From NCBI GenBank assembly GCA_050084515.1, contig CM114271.1, positions 54,870,001 through 54,934,000 of the forward strand: a DNA stretch of 64,000 nucleotides, written 5' to 3'. The position numbers and the translations under genes were made by a program. Each line of letters opens with the position of its first letter. Position 1 is the first letter of the stretch. Of this stretch, positions 49,180 through 60,625 are shown piece by piece. The notes under the pieces were generated by a model. That model was not told the origin of the DNA and made no database searches. It worked only from the letters and a program-made list of their open reading frames with translations. This stretch comes from Blasia pusilla (Eukaryota; Marchantiophyta; Marchantiopsida; Blasiales).

Positions 49180-50221
49180 CCACGCCAGAGAGTCCTATCA
49201 TAGTCACGATGGAGACTTGGGAGCCAGATATGGGCCCTAAGTTGACAAGAGGAGAGCGGCGCCGGATACATCAGTTCCTCAAGAGTTATAGGATCTGCTT
49301 TGCGTTTAGCATGGAGGATTTGGGTACGCTGAAGGGATCGGGGATCCGCATTGAGTTTTTGAGTGATACGCCGATCTTCCGATGATCCTACACGTACAGT
49401 GATATGGAGAGGGCTTTGATTCAGAGTAGGAGCCAGGATTTGGTCGGAGCAGGACTAGTGGAGATGTTGCATGGGGAGTATGCATCTGCCACTGTCATGC
49501 CCGCCAAGAAGGATGTGCATGGCAATTGGACGGATAGGGGGATGTGTGGGGATTACCGACCTATCAATCGGCAGACAAAGTCCGATAGGTATGCCATGCC
49601 CACCCGTGAGGAGATCTTTGATGCAATTAGTCACGCAAAGGTCTTTAGTTCATTGGATTTGCGAGCCGAATATCATCATCTGCCTATCAGATTGGAGGAC
49701 ATGCAGAAGACGGCATTTTGGGGCATCGATCCTCACGGGAAGGATTGTTTGTACTAGTGGCGGTTCTTACCATTTGGGTTAAAGAATGCCCCAGATGAGT
49801 TTCAAAGGGTCATGGATAGGATCTTGGTTGGTCTGGATTTTGCTAGGTGTTATATTGATAACATCGTAGTCTTTAGCGCCATGGTTGAGGAGCATGAGCG
49901 ACATCTAAGAGGTGTTTCGACGATTGCAATTACATGGGTTGAAGCTACATCCAGGCAAGCGCAAGTTCTTTTACGACCAGATTGAGTACTAAGGTCATAC
50001 GATATACCCAAGGGGCCTTGGTGTTCAACAGACAAAGGTAGAGGCTATCTCACGCATTCCACGCCCTATAGATGTGAGCTATGTTCGCGCATTCATGGGA
50101 TTGGCAAACTTCTATAAGCGGTACGTCAAGGGATTCAGTTCGATTGCGAAGCCGTTAATCTTGCTGACCAAGGTGGATCACGAGTGGCACTTGGGGGGAT
50201 GAGCGGGAGCGAGCATTTCAG
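49180..50221 (+). pseudogene. pol: Gypsy reverse transcriptase
   Basis: The frame contains VMPAKKDVHGNW, GDYRPINRQT, FSSLDLRAEYHHLPI (first catalytic Asp), LPFGLKNAPDEFQRVMDRI, and the catalytic box as YIDN (49852-49863). The family has YIDD or YVDD, so the second Asp has become Asn (AAC at 49861). A TAG at 49755 falls where related elements have Gln. Frame changes near 49900 and a stop at about 49990 follow. The thumb part GHTIYP...FMGLANFYKRYVKGFS runs to about 50140. It copied element RNA into DNA. This copy is inactive. Confidence 0.9.
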
Positions 50222-50760
50222 TTGCTCAAGGATAGGTTGATGTCCGCGCCCATCTTGAGGAGACCGATTAGGGGGCGTCCTTTCCACTTGCACAAAGATT
50301 GGAGCATGTTGGGGCTTGGAGTGGTGCTCACCTTGCATGATGATGAGGGTAGAGAGTTTATGGTGGCATACGCTAGCCTCTTGATCAACGCTGCAGAGGC
50401 AAAGTACAGCTCGTATAAAGATGAGTGCTTGGCTGCAGTGTGGGTTATCGCGTATTTCAGGTGTTACTTATTCGGCAACCCCTTTACCATCATCACTGAT
50501 CATCAACCACTGCACTGGTTGATGGAGTCCGACAAGCTTACAGGGAAGCTTGCGAGATGGGCTCTGTTGTTGCAGGAGTATGATTTTCAGGTGGTACACA
50601 GACCTGGGACGCTCAACCAAGATGCAGATGGGTTGAGTCATAACCCATGCCCGAGTCAGCGAGATGCGATTGGAGCTGGATGGCATGGAGAGAGTGATGA
50701 GGAGTCAGTGCCAAGATGGCATGCGTCAGCCTATTTAGGCATGTTGGCTATGGAGAGCTA
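50222..50760 (+). pseudogene. RNase H of the Gypsy element
   Basis: The frame is open over its whole length and keeps the four acidic positions: Asp in HKDWSMLGLG, Glu in YKDECLAAVW, Asp in IITDHQPLHWL, and Asp in NQDADGLSH. AYASLLINAAEAKYSSY and KLARWALLLQEYDF are typical of the Gypsy class. It is the best-preserved domain of this copy. Confidence 0.9.
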
Positions 50761-50989
50761 GAGTGTGGAGACTTCGATGGCGAGGTCTAGTGGAGAGTCC
50801 TTGGATCCCGAGGCCAATGAGGAGACGAAAAGTGGCCGAGATATTCATGATGATGGAGTAGTCTTGGAGTACCTTCGTACTGGCAGCGTTGCAAGCACCG
50901 TGGATGCTACAGAGCGGGATCAAATCCTACAGCGGGCCAGACCGTTCTGTTGGGAGGGGACACATGTTTTGAGGGGTTGGGAGGATGGC

Positions 50990-52110
50990 AGAGTACGCGT
51001 AGTGCCACATCCTTTGAGAGAGCACGACTAGTGCAGCATGCCTACGAGGAATTGGGTCACTTTGGGGTGAAGCGGACATACAACTTGCTCTAGATTTACT
51101 ATTGGTGGCGAGGCATGTAGACTGACGTTCAACAGTTCGTTGCCAGGTGCATGGTGTGTGATCGGGTCCGACCATTGTTCAATGCTCCGACTCCACAGTT
51201 GCATCCATTACCGATCATGGGCTTAGGTTTTGGATTTTGCAAGACCTTTGCCTTTGACGGAGCGTCACAATCGTTATGTGTTGGTGATGGTCAAGCACTT
51301 CTCGAGGTGGATTGAGTTGGTTGTATTGCGTGACAAAGCGAGTGAGGGAGTAGCTTATGCCTTCCTTAACAGAGTGTTGAGTCATTATGGCGCACCAGCT
51401 GAGGTGTTGAGAGACCAAGGTACTGAGTTTCGCGGTGAGTTTCAGGCCTTGTGTGATCAGGCACTGATCAACCACTGCACAACTTCGCGAGATCATCCCG
51501 AGGCGGATGGATTAGCGGAGAGAGTAGTGCAGACGGTGAAGAGGGGTTTACGCAAGTATGGCTTGCAGAGAGGTCACTTAGGAGATTGGGACCTCCAGTT
51601 TGCCGTGGTTGGCGATGGGATACAGATTCAGCAGGCAGGCATCCTTAGCGTCTTTTTCACCGTACTTGCTACTTTATGGCCGAGAGCCAGATTTACCTGC
51701 GGCCATTCGTCGACATGCTGGTAAGGTGCTGGACCTTGATGATCCAGATGTATGGAAGCCAACATGTTCTCAGAGGGGCTGAGTTGTTTTGGAGAGTGAT
51801 GCCCATGGCGTTTGAGAACTTGGCGATTGCGCAACATCGGGTACGTTGAGGTATGCGACTATTTGGGATGGTGGTTATCGACCAACTATCCGGAGGTTTG
51901 ATCAGGGAGATTATGTCTACTTGCAACAAACGGCAGCGACGACGTTGGATGTGCCTACAGGGCGCACTATCCTGAGAGTGCATGACGTTTTGCCCTCCGG
52001 TGTTCTCTTGCTGGAGGGACGCGATGGTATGGTATGGAAGGACCATGTGCGTAATTGTGCGCCATGTCACCTTCCTAACATTGATGGTACAGTAGATCCG
52101 AGCTCAGCAG
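50990..52110 (+). pseudogene. Gypsy integrase
   Basis: The zinc-binding HHCC part has His at 51037 and 51058 and Cys at 51148 and 51157, with TAG codons at 51091 and 51118 between them. After a frame change at about 51230 the core gives DFARPLPLTE, LRDQGTEFRGEF and HPEADGLAERVVQ, the D-D-E triad with 34 residues between the last two. A GPY/F-like C-terminal segment follows in another frame from 51846 (FDQGDYVYLQ...TILRVHDVLPSGVLLLEG). It inserted element DNA. This copy is inactive. No chromodomain was seen; a PHD finger follows instead. Confidence 0.88.
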
Positions 52111-52124
52111 TAGTTCCTACAAGC

Positions 52125-52271
52125 TTGCGTTATATGTTGTGTGGTTCTGCTCGTGGTACGGCCACGATGCTAGTCTGTGATGGATGTTCGAGAGGTTGGC
52201 ATATGGCATGTCTGACGCCAACTCTCACTAGGGTTCCTTGGGGACGATGGATGTGTCCCACATATACATAG
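52125..52271 (+). pseudogene. PHD finger at the C-terminus of the Gypsy polyprotein
   Basis: In frame with the integrase tail is a Cys4-His-Cys3 pattern ending CDGCSRGWHMACL...PWGRWMCPTY and a stop. The Cys codons 52140, 52176, 52185, 52209 and 52254 and His 52200 are present. The first and last ligands are Tyr (TAT at 52131 and 52263), each one G-to-A change from Cys (TGT). Trp in GWH and WMCP fits a histone-H3-tail-reading PHD. Gypsy elements usually place a chromodomain here, so this is a substitute chromatin reader by position (inference). Confidence 0.8.
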
Positions 52272-52460
52272 AGGAGATACTAGGTAGGTTTTGATTCCGA
52301 CTTTTTCTATGACATGGATGACAGGAAGGCGACTAATGATGGGGCCACATGAGCACCCGACCTTTCTGCTCTTAGCATCCTAGAGATGTATGTCGTGGTA
52401 GGTAGGGATAGATGGCTATCTAGAGTTAGAGGGACGTAACCACGAGCTAGGGGGGCGATT

Positions 52461-53209
52461 GGAGATATTTTGGTACCTCTCGCCTCTACGTATGGATGCC
52501 ATGAGATAGCATGGGATTGTGTGTGTTTGTGTGTGTGTTCGATGACAATGATGTATGTTGTGTAGCGATGTGTATGCGCAAGACAACTATCACGACTGTT
52601 AGGATAGATCGGTGGGATCTAGCAAAGCGTCTGCACAAGTAGTGGAGGACAAGCCCAAGAGGTCAAGGATAACTTGTTGAGGCCCCGGGAAACCTGAGAG
52701 AGCAAGTTTCCCTTGAGTGTAACCCAAGCCTCTCATTAGGAGTGTGGGTTTGGTTTGACATGAGAGAGAGTGCACACCTTTGAGAGTTATGGTGTGAGAT
52801 GGTGTAGAGAGAGATTGGATCTTACTTTATTGGAGATATTTTAGTACTTCTTGTCTCATTGTTTGGATACCATGAGTTAGCATGGGATCGTACGTGTTTG
52901 TGTGTGTGTTTAGTGATAGCAATGTATGTTGTGTAGCGATGTGTATGCGCACGACACTATCATCTCCTCGCGTACGTGCAAAACATCCCGATCTCCCGTG
53001 GTGTCTCCCGATCTCCCGTGGTGTGCACACCTTTGCGAGCTATGGTGTGAGATGGTGTAGAGAGAGATTGGATCTTACTTTATTGAAGATATTTTGGTAC
53101 TTCTCACCTCTGTGTATGGATGCCATGAGTTAGCATGGGATCGTGTGTGTTTGTGTGTGTGTTCGATGACAGCGATGTATGTTGTGTAGCGATGTGTATG
53201 CGCACGACA
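52461..53209 (+). repeat. 3' LTR region with repeated terminal module
   Basis: A module of about 115-125 bp (GGAGATATTTT(G/A)GTAC ... GTGTGTTTGTGTGTG ... GTATGCGCACGACA) occurs three times, ending at 52585, 52956 and 53209. The copy at 52588-52956 is preceded by the main LTR body (TATCACGACTGTTAGG, homologous to the left LTR start) and looks like one full LTR. The first copy lacks that body and directly follows a G-rich tract (about 52449-52456) that may be the polypurine tract. The last (52958-53209) has a different 5' part. Serial recombination between LTRs is the likely cause. Confidence 0.65.
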
Positions 53210-54283
53210 AGGGAAGGCTGGCCATAGAGAGGTTGTGGCCCGATTGCGGCGCTTCCGAGGAGGCGATTGGGAGTCTCTACAGAGCGAGTTCATGGCATAT
53301 GCTAGAGGTAGCACTTCACTTGGTTTCCCATGAGACGATCTTGTAGCAGCCAGATTGTGACGATTTAGGACACTTGGGCGAGCTAGGGAGTACTTGCGAG
53401 CGACTCGTGCGCTCCGCCCTATGGATATGGCTCCTCTTTCCGCTGTTACCATCGATGCCCTCCAGAGGCTACATCCTCGAGTAGCGGTTGACATCCCAGC
53501 ATTTGTACGTGACTCCCATCCTGACACGACCTTATGCCTAGACCCGTCTCTCTTTGCACGGGCACTCAGGCGTTCCCCTAGGATAGCAGGTGGAGGGTTG
53601 TCCGATATGATGTACAAACACCTTTGTGATTGCTTTCCCCCCAAGGACTCTACTAGCGACTTTTCCGAGTTGCTTCAGGTTGCCTCTCACTTAGCTCAGG
53701 GGAGAGTGCCAATAGCAGTAGCCGAGGCATTGGGGGTGGGCCGACTTTTGGCATTGTCGAAGGAGGATGGAGGGATCCGTCCGATCGCCATAGGGAAGGT
53801 GCTCTTACCGTTGGTGAGTCGCACTATCGCTTTGCAATTCCGTGAGGCTTTTTAGTCACATCTGAGTCCGCACTAGTTCGGAGTTGCCACGTCAGCCGAT
53901 TGTGAGGCGGTAGCCTTAGGTTTGAGGGCTTGTTTAGATATACATCCTGAGTGGTGGTTCTCCAAGTTGATGTGGAGAACGCCTTTAACTCAGTGTCTTG
54001 GGCAGCTATCTTCACGGAGTTGAGAGACGTAGGGGGTCCTACTACGAGTTTGATTCCCTTCGTGTACACTTTTTATGGGGCCCCCTTGGCCCTCTATATT
54101 CACCACGGTAGGTTCAAGGAGGAGGTCACGGTCTTGGAGTCTGCTATCGGGAAGCGTCACGGTGATCCGTGGGGTGGTGCATTGTTTGCTTTGGCTCATT
54201 ATCGAGCGGTTTTTTCTACGATGGAGGCTTTTGCGGGTTGCATTTTCCCTTTGTTGGCATATGATACTCACATTGTTTGTTGA
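53210..54283 (+). pseudogene. non-LTR retroelement reverse transcriptase, 3' part
   Basis: This resumes the element broken at 42497. It includes ARALRPMD-like linker sequence and LCLDPSLFARAL. The RT blocks KEDGGIRPIAIGKVLLPLVSR and HLSPH-stop-FGVATSADCE follow, then motif A (LQVDVENAFNSVSW) at about 53955 and KRHGDPWGGALFALAHYRA. The motif C region is AYDTHIV where relatives have ADD, so a catalytic Asp is lost. Stops include TAG at 53853 and 53874. It is truncated at about 54283, where unrelated repeat-like DNA begins. Confidence 0.8.
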
Positions 54284-57200
54284 TATGCATCCAAATATAC
54301 TCACATTAGTCTTGTTTTGGGACCATCAGCCTTACATCTCTTTGAGTTCTCAACTTGGGGTATTCATCAAGCTCAACAATTCACAACCCCTCAATTCCAA
54401 CATAGGCAAGTCTTCCTAGATTGACACTCGAGCACTTGGAGATTTCCACTTTCCCATGAATCTCAAATGAGTCTCTAATTGACACCAAAAAAATAAGTCA
54501 TAGGTCGAGGTCCATGGTTTTCATCCATAATTTGCTCCCTTGGACTTTGCAGGGTGTCTACACCTCAAAGCCAACCTCCCAATCCATTCCATGCCCTTAG
54601 TTCGCCCCGCGGCGCCCCCAAGTAGAGTTCAGGTTCCAAGAACCCCTTGGACACCCTCCTCTTTATCTATAGTTCTAAAGATCTCCAACCCCTCCCCACC
54701 TTTGGGAAAGTCCTCTTGGGCCGCTCATTTTGGCCTTCAACCCAACTACCAATTTGCTAGTTGAGAGGAAGTTTCTCAATGTCTATTTTTTTTTTTTTTG
54801 TCTAGATCTTTAGTGCGTTGGAGTTTTATTTGCATAAACTTTCCAACACCACCTTATTCGGCCCAAACACACATTGGGTCTAGTCGTTATGACCTTAAAC
54901 ACTACAAAATCCTCAAATGTTAGTCAAGTTCCAAATCCTCTTGGCAACCAACTCTCATGGGACTTGAGCTCCTCTCAAGTCGTGCTTGGCATTTGGTCCT
55001 CATTTACTAGGTCATGACCCTCATCACATGAGACGCCTAACCTTTCTTGCGTCTCACATCTCATGTCCCATTCAAGAGACTTGGTGATGCGCATCCATCC
55101 TAGTGTGAGCCTAGTGGAGTTCTAATGTTCTAAATTGGAAATATAGTTTTTGGCGAAATTGACCTACTTGTCTATGGCCATGCCATTACCAACAACCAGA
55201 AGTGACCCTTGGTCCCAAGATGTGTGTTTGGGCTCTCATGCCTATCTTTATTAGCCTTGCTTCTACCACTCACTTTTTGCTAGTGGTTGTTTTGAGAGAT
55301 TTTTTAGGCTCCTTCCCTTCCCTAGTCTTGCAACTAATGTGGTCTAGGTTTTTCCTTGGTAGTGTCTCCCTACCTTCGACCATTGATCATGACTTGCTTC
55401 TTCGATCTCCCTAGCATGTGCATCTAGGATTTAGGTTATATTATGTCGAATATAATATCATTATAACACACGTGGAATGGATTCTTTAGGCCTCTTGCTT
55501 CGGACGTCTCTCCTCTCAACTAACTTTCATCTCTCGTATATTGGACTCAAGTGTTCATCAAATCTCACTCTCTCTAGTCTCCTTTAACTTCTCTTACTAT
55601 TTTCATAATTGACCTTACTAGATTCTCATTGTGAATTCCCATCTACAATTATGAATTTCTCTTATTTAGGTTTCTTCTTGATAACACAGGAAATAAATTA
55701 CCCTCCGCCCAATGCTTTTTTAGAAGACCTCCATAGGACAACATAGAGTTTATTCAAGAGTGTTCTTCCATTCATTCTATGTCTAAATATGTAATTCTTA
55801 GTGTTCTCATAGATTATTTTTTCAAAATTATATTCATATTATCCAAATAATGTGAAATTAAAGTAATATTAGTCTTACTGTAGATTTCCATCCCTCCATG
55901 ATCGATTCAATTTTATATTATTTCTAAAATTTTCAACAAAAGAAAAATAAAAATAGACGTTTAATTTTTTTCCCCACTCATATTTCCAATGCAACCCAAT
56001 AATTGGAAACGCCAAGTGTCCAGGAAAGTACAAATGGGCTGGAGGATCCTCCGTTCGACACGTTGCAAACTACCACGAGCAAATCTGTAGCAATCTTCCT
56101 AAGCCAACACGTGTCGACAAAACGTGCTTTCCTGCGCGCTGAACTTGGAGCTTGGCGCCACGGTGAATAAGGCCCTGCCACGTTGCCCTTGGATCGTGTC
56201 TGTTCCTCCGTAGGAAGACACTATATGTTAGTGACCATGAAGTGCTCACCAGCTCCCGTGTAGATCAATCTCTTCGTATTCGCGTCATTCGCTTGCTGAA
56301 ATCCTCTACTCTTCTTTGTGGCGCTGTCTCGTCCGTCTGTTTTGTGCTGATTAGTCTCCATCTTCTTGATTGCAGATCAATTCATCCACCACTATCAATA
56401 TTAGGACACTCCTTTCGTCAGTGTGCGCAAGATTTGAATCGTAGTTTATTTCTTTTTGGAACTGTTGTATTCAAGATACCGGGGCGTATTTCTTACGTAC
56501 GTATTGCGTCGCTGAAGAAAATTTCTTTTTCATTGGAGGGAGTGATAATATAACCTTAACGATTTGGCCGTTGTGCCTGAAGTCATATCTTCAGCGTTGA
56601 GCATATAATCTCTGAAAGTGTCGAGAAACCAGAGAAGAAACAGCTACACCAAACTGCGTTGTGCGGGACGTGAGCTGCAACCACCGTTTTTGGGCCATTG
56701 CATCTGCTTTTAACTTAGTGTCAGGTGAGACTTGTTCCGTGGCCGCCCTCTATTCTCATCACCTATACTTTCACCGCGCAGAAAATGCTTGGATATCATA
56801 ATGGTTGACTAACATTCTCGTGAGATCTGGTCGTCTCTTTCATCTGTATGCTTTCTGGACATTTCTCTCATTCAAACCTTTTCAATTTCCTCTAATGCGG
56901 GTCCATTAGTCACCGTCCTGCATGCGTTGAGGTATGAGCTGGCCAGAACTTAAGATTGGCATATTGTCAAACTAGTGACGTAGAGATCTGCATTCTTACT
57001 TGTCAAATACGAAGTTTTATCTCGAAGTATGATGGTTTCGGGATTTCACACCGACTAGTATCGGCTAGAGAGTCGTTGGCAGCGATAAAGAATCCGTCAC
57101 AATTAGAAGAATGTGCCTCATTTTCGAAGAGTTGGTAGTCTGTCTCCAAACTTCTCCTCTCGTACGAACTTTCTATAACTCAGGAATGTGGCACACAATT

Positions 57201-57516
57201 TTTGTCAGATGAGGCACGCATCATTCTGTTGATCAATAATTGACGGATTGGGATATGGTTGAAGTTATGAATAATAACTTGCTGTTACCTTGGAATGAAA
57301 ATAGGTTAATTTGAAGTTATTCGCTGAAGCAAATAATTTTGTCCAGTGCCCACTAATTTAGTAATAGTAGTTTCTCTACTAATTTCTAGTTGACAATGTC
57401 CTCTCACAAATCCTCCATGGAAATTTTCAATCATGTGGGCAAGGGTTGAAATAGTGATTGCTGAAACTTATTTATCCACACACCATTTGCAGGACCACTA
57501 CAGTAAATCGCAGAAG
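54284..57516. other. repeat-like DNA and upstream region of the CBS gene
   Basis: 54284-55450 is moderately repetitive and includes copy B of a dispersed family. It holds no coding sequence I recognise; frames at 54540-54764 and 55202-55414 are short and unmatched. 55450-56000 is AT-rich. From about 56000 composition rises and the interval probably holds the promoter and 5' untranslated exon(s) of the CBS gene, since its first coding exon follows an acceptor at 57492. Confidence 0.45.
54803..55010 (+). repeat. dispersed repeat family, copy B
   Basis: A T-tract and CTAGATCTTTAGTGCGTTGG are followed by TTTCCAACACCACCTTATTC, a GTTATGACCTTAAACACTA block, and CTTGGCAACCAACTCTCATG. The last phrases match the minus strand of 63690-63920 (CCTTGGCAACCAACCTTCCA and TTTCCAACACGCCTTACTTG), and the first blocks match 27090-27260. 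Confidence 0.6.
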
Positions 57517-60500
57517 ATGGCAACCATGCAAAATGCAATGCAAGATATGGCAAACAAAGAAAGTCTGCAGAAGATCTGGGAGGAGCATCAGAAGTACTAT
57601 GGGATAGGAGTCCCTCCTGCTATGCACGAAATCCTGAATGATGCATTCTCCAAAGTGCTCGTTTCTTCATTCCCTGACCTTCCTTCCGGAGAAGGTATCT
57701 CAACTTCCCCGTTATTGGACGCAACGTTGTCATTCTCTGGATCCTGTGGCTTAAATTTCTCTCGTTTGTTGGTTCACTGTTTACTGTAGTATAGCGGTGC
57801 GTGCCTTCTTGTTCAGATTAGCTGATCATTGAAAAGAAGTGCAATGCATAGTGGATTTGCGTTGCGAAATGATGAATAAACTTACCTGTGAAAATTTGAC
57901 TGACGATTACTGCCTACGCCCAGTTGTCGAAATATCTGGAGATGACACGATCGCAGAGGCAGTGCGTATTTTATCGAAACACAACATCATGTCTGCTCCA
58001 GTCAGAAATCCAACAGCCGAGAGTTTTGATCCCTGGTCTACTCGGTATCTAGGCATGGTGGATTATCCCGCCGTAGTCTTGTGGATTTTGGAGCAGGCTG
58101 AACTTGCAGCAACAGCTCTTGCGGCTGGCACTGCCGCAGCTGTAGGAGTCGGTGCGGGTGCAGCAGGAGCAGTGGGAGCTGTTGTATTAGGATTGACTGG
58201 TCCGGTTGCAGTTGCAGGATTAGCAGCCGCAGCCGTGGGAGCTGCGATTGCAGGTAAACTATTTCGATTGCACACATACGAGTCGTAGGTAGAGAATTCA
58301 ATTGAACAAAATTGCAAGGAATTCCTGGCAACTTCTATTCCATATGTCTTGGGTCAGGAATGATTAGGTGTTACATGAACCTTCCAAACTAATAAATAAT
58401 CGCAGTAAATACAAACCATTCTTGATACTTTGGATACACCTCCGATGTAGCGTGTCCGTTTTGCTGCAAAGAAAGTGAACAGTTTCGCTTTAATTCCTGT
58501 AGGCGGAATAGCAGCTGACAAAGGTGTTGGGAAGGATCCTCAAACGGCCGCGGGTGCTCTTGGAGAGGACTTTTACAAGGTCATTTTGGACGAGGAGCCA
58601 TTCAAATCCATTAAGGTATTATTCCCTTCTTTCAACTGATTTCAAGTCCTAAGCACAAGGCGTCCTTGCGTTGAATTGGACAATAAATTGGTTCATTCAG
58701 CCATTCTCCTTTCTTGTCTAATTTCCCACATATCTAGAGTTAATTTCATCATCACGTAGCCCAGCGTCTAGTCACAATTGACATTTATCTTCCTCTTCCT
58801 GACACTGTTTTATTCTTGACTTCTCGCTGAGTTGTACCTATGTGCTGTTATTTTCTTCTCGGCCATGGATTTGTAGATCAAATAACCTTCCTGCCATACA
58901 AGACTTTATCTGATTTTTAGTTTTCGGAGAGAGCATTGGAGAATCACGAACAATGGCCGGTGTACGTTATAATGCAGGTAGCAGAGATAACAAACTCATA
59001 TCGATGGGCTCCGTTTCTTCCAATACAGCCGAATGATTCGATGTTGACAGTGTTGTTATTACTTAGCAAGTTTCGATTACGAAATATTCCAGTGATTGAA
59101 GCAACGAAGCCGTCAGTGGAAAATGTGATAACACAGTCCGCTGTTGTGAGAGGTCTCGTTCAATGCCAAGGTCATGATTGGTTCGATGGCATTGCAGACA
59201 AAACTCTCGCTGAGTTAGGTCTACCGTCGACGGTCCCAGAAGAGGTACCAATCTCCTCGGCGCTTCTTAATCCGAGGTGTTCTTATTTACTTTTTTGCTT
59301 CAATGCCCTAGTCAGTAGCGAGCGATTTCTCATTTTCACATTCGCGTCTTTTTCCTACTCAACAAGGAAAACAAAGCACAACTTTTGCCGAAAATTTTCG
59401 CTCCTTTCTTCCCCAAGGTAGAAGTCGGTCAGAAGATGTTTGATGTTTCCGCAGTTCACTACTTTTATAGCAACAAATATACTGAAAGTAACGTGACATG
59501 ATCAGGTGGTCTTTGTGGAAGGCAATAAACTCGTTCTGGAAGCCTTCATTTTGATGCGCCAGAAACAAATCGGAGGTTTGCCTGTCGTTGATGGGCCCGA
59601 GAGGAAGTTGGTGGGGAGCATCACTGTGAGAGATGTTCGATTCTTAATCTTGACGCCTGAGGTTTTTGCCAAACGCAAGTGAGTACTCGACTTCTCTTCT
59701 CTTCGTAGGTACTCCACTGAATTCTTATCGTCCCGGCTCTTGTGTATGGGAAGCTCGGTCGGCTTATTTTAACTGGGTAGAACTGAACCTAGCTTTTACT
59801 TGAAAAAATTGGCCGTTGGTTCTTAGATGCTTAAACTCTGAAGTGACTGGTATGACGAGATTTGAAATCAAGGACATAAGCGGACGACTGGAACCTTGCT
59901 CTTAGGCACGCAAGGGCATTTTAGATATTAGGTTGTTAAGTCTTGAATAAGAAAGGGGTAACTGTATGATCGGTACTTCACCATATCTTTCCGACCTAAG
60001 AATTTCAAGACGCACTTCGGTGCACCTGAATCTCATAAGTAGCATTGATACTTTAAGCAAGGCCAACAACTTACCCCCTAGGCCCCAAATAGCGAGTCTC
60101 CTATTTCAGAAGATCACTCGGTGATTAGATCCAACAACCTTAAGGAAAGAACGTGAACAGATTCAATTTCCACCCGAACCCAAAGGTAATGTGGGTGTTA
60201 GTGAAGATGGAAAACTTCCTCCGTACCATTCTAGCCACTGCAACTTTCTGGAATCGTTGTCGAATTTCGCCGTGGGGAACTGACGAAGTGTGGTTGGATT
60301 ATTGTGCAGGGAATTGACAGTTCTGGACTTTATGAACGCTGTCACGGCTGCGTCACCCGGAGACAAGTTGTCCCCACCCTTCTTTCCTCCCATGACATGC
60401 CGGTCATCTACCACTCTGAAGCATGTCATCGAAACACTGGCTTCTTCAAAAGCTCACCGTCTGTACGTACTGGGCGCTGACTCAAACATAGTCGGTGTGG

Positions 60501-60625
60501 TTAGCATCCGTGACATAATTTCGTGCTTCGTCACGGAGCCGGAAAGGTACTTCGAAACTTACTTTGGAGGTGCTATCAAAGATGCCATTCAGACAGATCA
60601 TTCTTCGAGTATTGGCCAAGAATAA
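57517..60625 (+). CDS. four-CBS protein, SNF4/AMPK-gamma-like
   Basis: Proteins of this kind bind adenine nucleotides through paired CBS modules and regulate SnRK1-type kinases or other partners. Six exons (57517-57694, 57837-58253, 58503-58615, 58921-59244, 59506-59678, 60310-60625) join in frame to 506 residues. The start is the first Met after the acceptor at 57492. CBS1: PVVEISGDDTIAEAVRIL...YLGMVDYPAVVLWIL. CBS2: FLPIQPNDSMLTVLLLL...RNIPVIE. CBS3: LEAFILMRQKQIGGLPVVDG...GSITVRDV. CBS4: CRSSTTLKHVIETLASS...GVVSIRDIISCF. After CBS1 lies an insert of about 50 residues (149-203) made almost only of Ala, Gly, Val and Leu, which I do not know from KING1 or PV42-type proteins. The acceptor of exon 2 (AAAG before 57837) was chosen because it alone avoids stops and keeps phase; it is the weakest junction. 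A specific orthology within the family is not claimed. Confidence 0.85.

Larger units (their letters stand above)
42498..53209 (+). mobile_element. Ty3/Gypsy retrotransposon carrying DNMT and PHD domains
   Basis: The element begins TGTCACAACTG and ends CGCACGACA, consistent with TG...CA ends, and it splits a non-LTR element. It holds a 1.9-kb leader, gag, protease, a DNA methyltransferase, reverse transcriptase, RNase H, integrase and a PHD finger, all on the plus strand. The order PR-RT-RH-IN is that of Ty3/Gypsy. It is defective: many in-frame stops, frameshifts and lost catalytic residues. LTR-derived segments at the two sides differ at about 17 of roughly 125 bases compared by eye, mostly transitions, so the insertion is old. 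The target duplication is degenerate (GAGGA on the left, AGGGA on the right). The right end has extra LTR-derived copies. Confidence 0.88.
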
